Source: Flavobacteriaceae bacterium
GTDB taxonomy: Bacteria; Bacteroidota; Bacteroidia; Flavobacteriales; Flavobacteriaceae
Assembly: GCA_029243385.1 (NCBI GenBank)
Contig: JAQWSC010000008.1
Location: forward strand, 1 to 45,611
Direction: 5' to 3'
DNA: 45,611 bases
Shown: positions 23,504-31,869 of the stretch, one piece after another
How positions within the stretch are numbered: position 1 is the first letter of the stretch
Layout of the letters: every line of letters starts with the position of its first letter
Translations under genes and position numbers: made by a program
The notes under the pieces: model-generated
Told to the model about the DNA's origin: nothing
The model's input: only the letters and a program-made list of their open reading frames with translations
Database searches by the model: none

Positions 23504-24652
23504 ATGAAAAAAACAATTTATTTAATTATCGGAATCCTTTTGCTTAACGCTTGTAGTGAGCCAAAAAAACAAACTATTGAACAACTTATCGAAAGTGGTT
23601 CTTTGGAACAATTGCAAGAAAAAAGAAAAGAATTGGTTGTAGAAATGGGAAAGAGTTCCCAAGATTTGTCAAAAATCAATCAGGCAATCAATATTTTGGA
23701 TACCACTCAAAAAAAGGCGTTGGTTAGTGTTTTTGAAGCAAAGCCTTCTCTGTTTGAACATTATACGTCGGTTCAAGCAACCGTAAAAACAGATCAAAAT
23801 ATGGTTTTGATGCCCGAATTTAGTGGTAGAGTACTAAAAATTCTTACCAAAGAAGGTGAAAGGGTACAAAAAGGGCAAGTTCTTGCTGTAATTGATGATG
23901 GAGGTCTGAAAGAACAGCTCGAAGTACTCCAGTCTCAATTTCTTTTGTCTAAAACACTCTTTAGTCGCCAAGAACGTCTATGGAAACAAAATATTGGATC
24001 CGAAATAGAATATTTACAAGCAAAAACTGCTTACGAAGCTCAGCTAAAGAGCAAAGAACAACTCGAAAACAAGTTAGACAAAACCCGTGTTAGAGCACCT
24101 TTTAGCGGTATCGTCGATCATGTAATCATTGAAGAAGGAAATTTGGTGGCTCCTGGGCAGTCACCGCTCTTTCGCATCATCAACTTTAAGAATATGTATG
24201 TGTATGCCAATGTTCCTGAAAAATATTTGACAACGATTAATAAGAATACGAAAGCTACCATTGAAATCCCTGTTTTAGATTCCAAATTTGAAGCCAAGGT
24301 GAGCAAAAAAGGAAACAATATCAATACAGGAAACCGAAGCTTTAGAGTGGAGGTTAAGGTGCCAAACAGCCTTGAAAATATAAGCCCAAATCTCAATGCC
24401 AAAATGCATCTTAACGATTATTCTAACACCAATGCTTTGATGGTTCCACAAAGCGTAGTTTCTGAAAATGCTTCCAATCAGGAGTATGTTTTTATTGCTG
24501 TTGACAACAAAGCGCTACAAGTTTTTGTGGAAACCGGTCGAACTCAAGGCAAATGGATTGAAATTGTATCTGGTTTACAACCTGGAATGAGAGTCATTGA
24601 AGAAGGCGCTCGTTTTGTTCGTAATCAGCAACCTATAAAAATTATCGAGTAG
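23504..24652 (+). CDS. RND efflux periplasmic adaptor lipoprotein, 382 aa
   Basis: Links the inner-membrane pump to the outer-membrane channel. Lipoprotein signal with Cys17 (LLLNAC). An N-terminal coiled-coil segment (about 25-75) comes before the usual adaptor domains, then the lipoyl-like half-motif (GRVLKILTKEGERVQKGQVLAVID), the helical hairpin (about 135-190), the second half-motif (TRVRAPFSGIVDHVIIEEGNLV) and the barrel and membrane-proximal domains to about 375. The extra N-terminal coiled-coil is longer than in classic AcrA. Confidence 0.92.
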   Translation: MKKTIYLIIGILLLNACSEPKKQTIEQLIESGSLEQLQEKRKELVVEMGKSSQDLSKINQAINILDTTQKKALVSVFEAKPSLFEHYTSVQATVKTDQNMVLMPEFSGRVLKILTKEGERVQKGQVLAVIDDGGLKEQLEVLQSQFLLSKTLFSRQERLWKQNIGSEIEYLQAKTAYEAQLKSKEQLENKLDKTRVRAPFSGIVDHVIIEEGNLVAPGQSPLFRIINFKNMYVYANVPEKYLTTINKNTKATIEIPVLDSKFEAKVSKKGNNINTGNRSFRVEVKVPNSLENISPNLNAKMHLNDYSNTNALMVPQSVVSENASNQEYVFIAVDNKALQVFVETGRTQGKWIEIVSGLQPGMRVIEEGARFVRNQQPIKIIE

Positions 24653-24654
24653 CT

Positions 24655-27600
24655 ATGAAAGAACAGCGAAACTCCTCCGAAAAAGATTTTCTATTTTCTA
24701 CATGGGCGATTACCCACAAAACAATCATCTATGTAATCATGACCATCTTCCTGTTTTTAGGAATTTCGGCATATTTTACCATGCCCCGAGAAAATTTTCC
24801 GGAGATCAAACAAACCAATGTTTTTTTGAGTGCAGCCTATCCTGGAAACACCGCTGAAGATGTAGAACGGTTGATTACCAATCCGCTGGAGGATGCCGTC
24901 AAAGGCATTTCCAATTTGGTCGAAATTACATCAACCTCTCAAGAAGATTATTGCATTATCAAACTGGAATTTGATGAAAGCATAACCGTTGAAAGTGCAA
25001 AGCAGCAAGTCAAGGACAATATTGACGCGGTGATTTCTGGCGAGGACTGGCCAACTTTTAACAACGCCAAAATCGAACCCAATGTGTTTGATTTGAACTT
25101 TTCAGAAGAAATGCCCATTCTGAACGTTAATATAAAAGGAGATTACCCCACAGAAAAACTGAAAGAAATCGCAGAAATTCTTCAAGAAAAAATTGAACGT
25201 CTGGACGAAATAAAAGAAGTAGATATTCGCGGTGCGCAAGACAAAGAAATTGAAGTGGCTGTTGACATTCAAAAAATGAAAGCTTCTAAAATCAGTTTCG
25301 ACGATATCATCAATTCAATTGCTAGAGAAAATACTACCGTTGCGGCGGGAAATATCGTTAGTAGCGGTCTTCGAAGAACGTTGCGAGTTATTGGAGAAAT
25401 CGAAAATCCAGAAGATCTTGGAAGCTTTGTGGTAAAAAACGACAACGGAACTGTTTTTTTGAAAGAGGTTGCTCAAATTTCTTTTACAGAAAAAGAAAAA
25501 ACTACCTATGCTAGAGAGTTTGGTGAAAATGTAGTGATGCTGGATGTGAAAAAAAGAGCGGGTAAAAACCTCATTGAAGCCGTCAACAAAATTATTGAAA
25601 TGGTTACCTACTCGAAAGAAAACATTTTTTCGAACAACCTCGAAATTAGTATTTCCAACGATCAATCCATGTTAACGATCAATCAAGTAAATGACTTGGT
25701 CAATAATATCTTGTTTGGGGTGCTACTTGTTGTTACAGTTCTCATGTTTTTCCTTGGATTTCGAAACGCTCTTTTTGTTGGCTTTGCAATCCCGATGTCG
25801 ATGTTTATGTCATTAATGGTTTTACAAGCCCTAGGATATACGCTCAACACTATGGTTTTGTTTGCTTTGGTTATGGGGCTTGGAATGTTAGTAGATAACG
25901 GAATTGTGGTTGTGGAAAACGTTTATCGACTCATGGAAAAAGAGGGTATGAGTCGTGTTGAAGCCGCCAAAAAAGGGGTAGCCGAAATCGCATACCCAAT
26001 CATTGTATCTACAGCAACCACTATTGCCGCTTTCATTCCCTTGGGGATGTGGCCAGGAACCATGGGTGAATTTATGATTTATTTTCCCATTACTTTGTCT
26101 ATTGTTTTGGGATCTTCTTTGGTCGTTGCTATATTTTTTAACTCGATGTTGGTTTCCCGATTCATGGAAATCGAAGAACGTTCAATTTCACTGAAAGGAT
26201 TGATTCGACTGACCTATACAATGGGATTGTTTGGGTTGCTTTTGATTTTTGCAGGAGGCGTTTGGTCGGGATTTGGAACGCTTTTTCTTTGTGTCGTTGG
26301 ACTGGTTTGGCTTTACAAATATTACATCAAAAAATGGGCGGCTTTTTTTCAATTCCAATTTCTTGTAACCCTTGAAAATCGGTATGAAAAAGTACTGGCT
26401 TTTGCAATGCGCGGATGGCGTGCTTATGCCTTTTTGGGAGGAACAATACTGCTATTATTGTTAACATTCGTAATTGTCGGAATTGCTTCGCCCAAAGTAG
26501 AATTTTTCCCTGACAATCAGCCCAATCAAATCATCGTCTATATTGAGTATCCTCAAGGAACTGATATCGAAAAAACAAACAGCATCACCAAAAAAATTGA
26601 AAAAGATGTTTTTTCAGTAATCAATGACCCACTTTATCTGGAAAACAACTACAATTATATGGTAGAATCGGTGGTGTCTCAAGTGGGAGCAGGTGCAGGA
26701 AATCCTGAAACCGATAGTGGATCTGAGGCCGACATGCCGCACAAGGCTAAAATAACTGCTACCATGCGTGAATTCAAATTTCGCCGAGGACAATCCAGCG
26801 AAGAATTGCGGCAAAAAATTCAAGCCCAACTTAATGGGAAGTTTGCAGGAGTCTCTATTTCCGTCGAAAAAGACGCCAACGGGCCGCCCTCAGGATATCC
26901 TGTCAATATTGAAATCAACGGACTGTATTACGATGAGTTGATTGTTACAGCCGAAAATATAAGAGCTTTTATAAACAATCAGAATATTGCCGGAATTGAA
27001 GAGTTAAAAATTGATGTCAATCGAAACAAACCTGGAATGCGGATCGAAATCGATCGCGAAAAAGCAGGTGCACTTGGACTCTCCGCAGGGCAAATTGGAA
27101 GGCAATTGCGCCGTTCGTTGTTTGGCGAAAAAGCAAGCGTTTATAAATCAGGGGGCGAAGACTATGACATCAATGTTCGCTTTCAGGATCAAGACCGATA
27201 CAATCCATCGGCCTTATTCAATCAAAACATTACATTTAGAGACCAAGCTTCAGGAAAAATTAAAGAAATTCCTGTTGCAGCCGTAGTGTCTCAACAAAAC
27301 ATTGTCTCATACAGTGCTATCAAACATCGAGGATTAAAACGGGTTGTTACAGTTTATTCCTCCATTCTACCAGGTTACAACGCAGTGGAAATTGTAAATC
27401 AACTTAAGGTTCGACTCAAAGATTTTACAGAACTTCCGCAAGATGTCAATTATAGCTTTACAGGAGAAATTGAAAAACAAGATGAAAACATGGCCTTTTT
27501 ATCCAGAGCGCTTGGTTTGGCTTTGATGTTAATTATGTTGCTTTTGGTCTTTCAATTCAATTCCATTACAAAGCCTGCCATTATACTTTTGTCGATCTTT

Positions 27601-28104
27601 TTAAGTTTTATTGGCGTGTTTTTGGGACTTGTGATTTTCAATATGACTTTTGTAATTATCATGACCATGATGGGAATAATTTCGCTTGCTGGAATTGTAG
27701 TTAACAACAGTGTTGTTTTGCTCGATTATACCCAATTGCTACTCGATCGAAGAAGAAAAAATAATGGACTTGCCTCAGAACAACTGCTTCCTAAAGAAGA
27801 AATCTTTCAAGCGGTAATCAATGGAGGAAAGGCGCGTTTGCGGCCTGTACTATTAACAGCAATTACTACAATTCTTGGGCTTATCCCTTTAGCCATTGGA
27901 TTGAACATCAACTTCTTTTCATTGTTTATGGAAGGGAATCCGCAAATTTATATTGGAGGTGATAATGTCATCTTTTGGGGGCCGTTGGCTTGGACTGTTA
28001 TTTTTGGGCTTACTTTCGCAACTTTTTTAACCCTTATTATAGTTCCTGTCACTTTCTATTTGAGTAAGCGCGCAGCGATTAGAATAAAAAACTTAACTTT
28101 ATAA
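24655..28104 (+). CDS. RND-family inner-membrane efflux pump (AcrB-like), 1149 aa
   Basis: A proton-driven exporter, 12 transmembrane helices in two halves with two large periplasmic loops. Helix 4 reads MGLGMLVDNGIVVVENV: Asp414 is followed by Asn415 where AcrB has a second Asp, a variant found in some RND branches. It is about 100 residues longer than AcrB; an extra segment with several hydrophobic helices lies near 525-600 (LIRLTYTMGLFGLLLIFAGGV), and a Gly/Pro-rich stretch (GPLAWTVIFGLTFATFLTLIIV) is close to the C-terminus. The substrate cannot be read. Fourth gene of the operon after tetR, channel and adaptor. Confidence 0.93.
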   Translation: MKEQRNSSEKDFLFSTWAITHKTIIYVIMTIFLFLGISAYFTMPRENFPEIKQTNVFLSAAYPGNTAEDVERLITNPLEDAVKGISNLVEITSTSQEDYCIIKLEFDESITVESAKQQVKDNIDAVISGEDWPTFNNAKIEPNVFDLNFSEEMPILNVNIKGDYPTEKLKEIAEILQEKIERLDEIKEVDIRGAQDKEIEVAVDIQKMKASKISFDDIINSIARENTTVAAGNIVSSGLRRTLRVIGEIENPEDLGSFVVKNDNGTVFLKEVAQISFTEKEKTTYAREFGENVVMLDVKKRAGKNLIEAVNKIIEMVTYSKENIFSNNLEISISNDQSMLTINQVNDLVNNILFGVLLVVTVLMFFLGFRNALFVGFAIPMSMFMSLMVLQALGYTLNTMVLFALVMGLGMLVDNGIVVVENVYRLMEKEGMSRVEAAKKGVAEIAYPIIVSTATTIAAFIPLGMWPGTMGEFMIYFPITLSIVLGSSLVVAIFFNSMLVSRFMEIEERSISLKGLIRLTYTMGLFGLLLIFAGGVWSGFGTLFLCVVGLVWLYKYYIKKWAAFFQFQFLVTLENRYEKVLAFAMRGWRAYAFLGGTILLLLLTFVIVGIASPKVEFFPDNQPNQIIVYIEYPQGTDIEKTNSITKKIEKDVFSVINDPLYLENNYNYMVESVVSQVGAGAGNPETDSGSEADMPHKAKITATMREFKFRRGQSSEELRQKIQAQLNGKFAGVSISVEKDANGPPSGYPVNIEINGLYYDELIVTAENIRAFINNQNIAGIEELKIDVNRNKPGMRIEIDREKAGALGLSAGQIGRQLRRSLFGEKASVYKSGGEDYDINVRFQDQDRYNPSALFNQNITFRDQASGKIKEIPVAAVVSQQNIVSYSAIKHRGLKRVVTVYSSILPGYNAVEIVNQLKVRLKDFTELPQDVNYSFTGEIEKQDENMAFLSRALGLALMLIMLLLVFQFNSITKPAIILLSIFLSFIGVFLGLVIFNMTFVIIMTMMGIISLAGIVVNNSVVLLDYTQLLLDRRRKNNGLASEQLLPKEEIFQAVINGGKARLRPVLLTAITTILGLIPLAIGLNINFFSLFMEGNPQIYIGGDNVIFWGPLAWTVIFGLTFATFLTLIIVPVTFYLSKRAAIRIKNLTL

Positions 28105-28132
28105 CTTGTTCCATTTAAAAAACCCTAAATAA

Positions 28133-28717
28133 ATGAAAACTACAAATTCAACCCATACCAAAATGGCTAGAGAATCGCTAGACGGACTATGGGGTCTTGC
28201 GGTGCTCGGCTCGTTTATTTACTTCATTGTTTTGATGGGAGTTCAGTTATTGGCCGAAATCGACCCGCTTCTAACGATTGTTTCCATTATAGTCAGTGGC
28301 CCCTTGGGGTTGGGGATTATTATTTTCAGTCTTAACATTTCTAGAGGTAACAATCCTAAAATAGAGGATATCTTTGAGGGATTTCAAAATTTTAAATCGG
28401 CTGTTGGAGCCTATCTTTTGATGTTGCTTTTTATCTTTCTTTGGTCGCTCTTGTTAATTATTCCTGGAATCATTGCGGCATTTTCGTATTCAATGACCTT
28501 TTATATTTTGGCAGACGACCCCTCTATAACTCCCATGGAAGCCATCGACAAAAGCAAAGCGATGATGATGGGAAATAAATGGAAGTATTTTTTGTTAAAC
28601 CTACGATTTTTGGGATGGGGTCTATTGTGTCTGCTTACTTTTGGAATTGGATTTTTATGGCTTTTACCTTATATGCAAGTGAGTTTTGCCAAATTTTATG
28701 ACGACATAAAAGAATAA
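28133..28717 (+). CDS. DUF975-like integral membrane protein, 194 aa
   Basis: Four or five helices with the family features: MARESLDGLWG near the start, SGPLGLGI, a RGNNPKIEDIFEGF loop, FLWSLLLIIPGIIAAFSYSM, the YILADDPSITPMEAIDKSKAMMMGNKWKYF loop and a terminal LLPYMQVSFAKFYDDIKE. Function is unknown in the family. It follows the pump gene by 28 nt and ends at a terminator, so it is the last gene of the efflux operon. Confidence 0.8.
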   Translation: MKTTNSTHTKMARESLDGLWGLAVLGSFIYFIVLMGVQLLAEIDPLLTIVSIIVSGPLGLGIIIFSLNISRGNNPKIEDIFEGFQNFKSAVGAYLLMLLFIFLWSLLLIIPGIIAAFSYSMTFYILADDPSITPMEAIDKSKAMMMGNKWKYFLLNLRFLGWGLLCLLTFGIGFLWLLPYMQVSFAKFYDDIKE

Positions 28718-28743
28718 GGCTGTTGCCATCAATTCACAAGACC

Positions 28744-28772
28744 AAAAAACCCATCATCTAAATGGGTTTTTT
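28744..28772 (+). terminator. Rho-independent terminator of the efflux operon
   Basis: CCCAT...ATGGG stem extended by A/T pairs, then six T. Confidence 0.85.
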
Positions 28773-28832
28773 AGGGCTAGTCAAATTCTTTCACGGAAGA
28801 CAGCCATCGATTAAGAGGCTTTTATAAATTGG

Positions 28833-28958
28833 AACTTCGTAATGAGGGCTGAAAGTGCAATAAAACAGGACATTTCCTCCATTTCGGCATAGCACCGCTA
28901 TGATTAAATGGAGAAATGCAGCAAAGGGTTTGTTTTGAAGCAGTTTCAGTTCGTAATA
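28833..28958. repeat. Long imperfect inverted repeat, folded intergenic element
   Basis: A central hairpin CATAGC-ACC-GCTATG is flanked by CTCCATTT/AAATGGAG and CATTT/AAATG, all nested on one axis (28871-28918). Beyond that, weaker matching arms continue (AAAACA with TGTTTT, CTGAAA with TTTCAG) and TTCGTAAT occurs at both ends as a direct repeat. Two arms of about 55-60 nt with short direct repeats at the ends are what a MITE-like element or a structured RNA would look like. It has no ORF. Confidence 0.5.
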
Positions 28959-29026
28959 GATTTTCTAATGCATAATGCGGGTTTAACCACCTAAAGTTCT
29001 TATTTTTACGCTCAAATTAAAGAGCA

Positions 29027-30778
29027 ATGCTACGAAGTCATACCTGTGGAGATTTAAATATATCCGACAAAAATTCATCCGTTGTTTTATCAGGATGGGT
29101 CCAGAAAATTCGTGATAAAGGGTTTATGATTTGGGTAGATCTTCGCGATCGATACGGCGTTACTCAACTGATCTTTGATTCCGAACGCACTCCCAAAAAC
29201 GTGTTTGAAGCCGCCAAAACACTCGGAAGAGAATTTGTTATTCAAGTACATGGAACCGTCATTGAACGAGAATCCAAAAACAAACACATTCCTACGGGAG
29301 ATATTGAAGTGCTTGTGGAAACCTTACAAGTGCTTAATGCTTCCAAAACACCTCCGTTTACGATTGAAAACAATACAGATGGCGGAGAAGATATTCGAAT
29401 GAAATATCGCTATCTTGATATTCGTAGAAATCCCGTAAAAGAAAGTCTTTTATTTCGTCATCGGGTGAGTATGGAAGTAAGGAATTATCTTTCCACATCG
29501 GGTTTTATCGAAGTAGAAACGCCTTGTTTGATAAAATCAACTCCAGAAGGCGCGCGCGATTTTGTTGTTCCCTCTCGAATGAATTCGGGAGAATTTTATG
29601 CGCTGCCTCAATCCCCACAAACGTTCAAACAGCTCTTGATGGTGGGAGGAATGGATAAGTATTTTCAAATTGTAAAATGTTTCCGAGACGAGGACCTTCG
29701 TGCCGATCGTCAACCGGAATTCACTCAAATTGACTGCGAATTAACTTTCGTAGAACAAGACGATATTTTAAACACTTTTGAGTCTCTAACAAAGCATTTG
29801 CTAAAAACCCTCAAGGGAGTTGATGTTGCTGCTTTTCCAAGAATGACTTATAACGATGCCATGCGAAGGTATGGAAACGACAAACCAGACATTCGATTTG
29901 GAATGGAATTCGGCGAATTAAATACATTGGCAAAAGGAAAAGGGTTTCAAGTATTTGACAAACAAGAATTGGTAGTTGGAATCGCAGTCCCTGGAGCAGC
30001 TACCTTTACACGAAAAGAAATTGACAAACTCATTGATTGGGTAAAACGCCCTCAAATTGGAGCCAATGGATTGGTTTGGGTCAAATACAATGAAGACGGA
30101 TCTTATAAATCTTCTGTGGATAAATTTTACTCGCAAGAAGATTTGTCAAAATGGGCCGATACGTGTAATGCGCAAGCTGGAGACTTATTGTTAGTAATGG
30201 CTGGCGATACATCAGCTACTCGATCTCAATTGAGTGCCTTACGAATGGAAATGGGAGAACGATTGGGACTCAGAAAACCCGATGAATTTGCGCCATTATG
30301 GATTGTTGACTTTCCTTTATTGGAATGGGATGCCGAAACCGAACGCTTCCACGCTATGCACCACCCCTTTACTGCACCCAAACCCGATCAAGTCAGCTTG
30401 CTTGAAACAAAACCCGAAAAAGTGTATGCGAATGCCTATGATTTGGTGTTGAACGGAAATGAAATTGGAGGAGGCTCTATAAGAATTCACGACCAAAAAT
30501 TACAACAACGAATGTTTGATCTTTTAGGATTTACCAAGGAAGAAGCGAAAGCTCAATTTGGTTTTCTAATGGACGCTTTCCAATACGGTGCTCCACCACA
30601 CGGAGGAATTGCCCTTGGATTTGATCGATTGGTCGCTATTTTGGACGGAAAAGAAACCATTCGCGATTACATTGCCTTTCCAAAAAACAACAGCGGACGC
30701 GATGTAATGATTGATGCTCCCGCTCCAATTGACACCAATCAGTTGGAAGAGCTTGCTCTTACTATCAACAAATACTAA
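29027..30778 (+). CDS. aspS: Aspartyl-tRNA synthetase, bacterial type, 583 aa
   Basis: Charges tRNA-Asp. It has an N-terminal OB-fold anticodon-binding domain (about 1-105), class II motif 2 ([18 protein letters not shown]), the inserted GAD domain in the middle (about 280-420), and motif 3 ([13 protein letters not shown]). Length fits bacterial AspRS. It stands after a folded intergenic element and is followed 11 nt later by a small membrane-protein gene. Confidence 0.97.
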   Translation: MLRSHTCGDLNISDKNSSVVLSGWVQKIRDKGFMIWVDLRDRYGVTQLIFDSERTPKNVFEAAKTLGREFVIQVHGTVIERESKNKHIPTGDIEVLVETLQVLNASKTPPFTIENNTDGGEDIRMKYRYLDIRRNPVKESLLFRHRVSMEVRNYLSTSGFIEVETPCLIKSTPEGARDFVVPSRMNSGEFYALPQSPQTFKQLLMVGGMDKYFQIVKCFRDEDLRADRQPEFTQIDCELTFVEQDDILNTFESLTKHLLKTLKGVDVAAFPRMTYNDAMRRYGNDKPDIRFGMEFGELNTLAKGKGFQVFDKQELVVGIAVPGAATFTRKEIDKLIDWVKRPQIGANGLVWVKYNEDGSYKSSVDKFYSQEDLSKWADTCNAQAGDLLLVMAGDTSATRSQLSALRMEMGERLGLRKPDEFAPLWIVDFPLLEWDAETERFHAMHHPFTAPKPDQVSLLETKPEKVYANAYDLVLNGNEIGGGSIRIHDQKLQQRMFDLLGFTKEEAKAQFGFLMDAFQYGAPPHGGIALGFDRLVAILDGKETIRDYIAFPKNNSGRDVMIDAPAPIDTNQLEELALTINKY

Positions 30779-30789
30779 AATCAACTGCA

Positions 30790-31056
30790 TTGAAACTATT
30801 CCTAAAAATATTCACAATTTTATTGGTGGCGAGTTTTGGATATGGATTTTATATCAAATCCTCTGAAACCCTTCTAGGTGAACGTATTATTGGAGTTTCT
30901 GTTTTGGTGTTTTCGTTCGTGTTGATGCCTCTTTTTATAGCCTTTCGATGGAAAAAAAGACGAATCGAAGACTATATTATGACCCCTGAAAGCATAGAGA
31001 AAATGTCTAACTCATTGAGTTTCAAAAAAGAAAAAACAAAGAAAAGCAAAAAATAA
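30790..31056 (+). CDS. Small two-helix membrane protein, 88 aa
   Basis: The start is TTG; no in-frame ATG fits before the first helix. Two transmembrane helices (about 3-22 and 32-53) and a long basic tail ending KKEKTKKSKK, which would lie in the cytoplasm. It follows aspS so closely that they are probably co-transcribed. No known motif. Confidence 0.7.
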   Translation: MKLFLKIFTILLVASFGYGFYIKSSETLLGERIIGVSVLVFSFVLMPLFIAFRWKKRRIEDYIMTPESIEKMSNSLSFKKEKTKKSKK

Positions 31057-31117
31057 CTGCTCTTAACCAAATAATTATCCCTAACTTCGCAACTTAAATT
31101 TTTTTAATTAATATACA

Positions 31118-31312
31118 ATGACTGGTACAGTTAAATTTTTTAATGGCTCAAAAGGCTATGGATTCATTACCAACGATGAAACAGGTGAAGACATCTTTGT
31201 TCACGTTACTTCTTTAAACGGGCTAGCCCTCAACGAAGGAGACAAAGTAGAATATTCTGAAGAAGACGGAAGAAAAGGAAAAGTTGCTGCCGATGTGCAG
31301 GTTCTTGACTAA
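31118..31312 (+). CDS. Cold-shock-domain protein, 64 aa
   Basis: A small RNA-binding OB-fold protein. The two RNP motifs are present: KGYGFI (12-17, RNP1) and DIFVHV (25-30, RNP2). The surface is acidic (GEDIF, NEGDKVEYSEEDG). It covers the whole family length. A strong terminator follows at once, so it is the last gene on its transcript. Confidence 0.93.
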   Translation: MTGTVKFFNGSKGYGFITNDETGEDIFVHVTSLNGLALNEGDKVEYSEEDGRKGKVAADVQVLD

Positions 31313-31336
31313 AAATATTTTATTTTAGACCATCAT

Positions 31337-31364
31337 ACCCTTGGCTTTGCCAGGGGTTTTTTTT
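31337..31364 (+). terminator. Rho-independent terminator after the cold-shock gene
   Basis: CCCTTGGC-TTT-GCCAGGGG, 8-bp stem with one G-T pair, then eight T. The T-run reaches the stop codon of the convergent tadA gene. Confidence 0.85.
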
Positions 31365-31812
31365 ATTTCAGTCTTTTGAGGTGAAAGAACTGTGTTAACA
31401 AATCCGAACTTTCCTGGGCTAAAATGCCTTGTGTTACTTCAGTAGATGGATGAAGCGACGTGCCCATAGTTCGATATCCGCGTTTTGGGTCAGAAGCACC
31501 AAAAACCACCCGTGAAATTTGACTCCAATACAAGGCACCCGCACACATTTGACAGGGTTCCAAAGTCACATACAACGTGCATCCTTTTAAGTATTTTCCG
31601 CCCAAATAATTGGCCGCAGAAGTAATCGCTTGCATTTCAGCATGAGCCGTTACATCATGAAGAACTTCTGTTAAATTATGGGTTCGTGCAATAATTTGTT
31701 GCTCTGCAACTATAACCGCCCCTACAGGAACTTCATCCTTATCAAAAGCGTGTTGAGCTTCTTCCAAAGCCTTTTTCATAAAATACGCATCGTCCATGGG
31801 AGTGATTGACAT
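31363..31812 (-). CDS. tadA: tRNA adenosine deaminase TadA-like, 149 aa
   Basis: Converts adenosine to inosine at the wobble position of tRNA-Arg. The zinc site is complete: HAE (57-59) with the catalytic Glu, and PCxxC (Cys87, Cys90) in EPCQMC. Other TadA features are ARTHNLTE and DPKRGYRTMG. A start at MDDAYF five codons later is also possible. Close relatives that deaminate free bases cannot be fully ruled out. Confidence 0.9.
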   Translation of the reverse strand: MSITPMDDAYFMKKALEEAQHAFDKDEVPVGAVIVAEQQIIARTHNLTEVLHDVTAHAEMQAITSAANYLGGKYLKGCTLYVTLEPCQMCAGALYWSQISRVVFGASDPKRGYRTMGTSLHPSTEVTQGILAQESSDLLTQFFHLKRLK

Positions 31813-31857
31813 AATTGTTTAGATTTCATTTGATAGTAAAAATACGATTTCAACTCG

Positions 31858-31865
31858 TACCTTTG
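31858..31865 (+). promoter_or_regulatory. Promoter -7 box TACCTTTG for dxs, probably leaderless
   Basis: Exact TAnnTTTG match; only 4 nt lie between the box and the GTG start codon. Confidence 0.5.
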
Positions 31866-31869
31866 TTAA

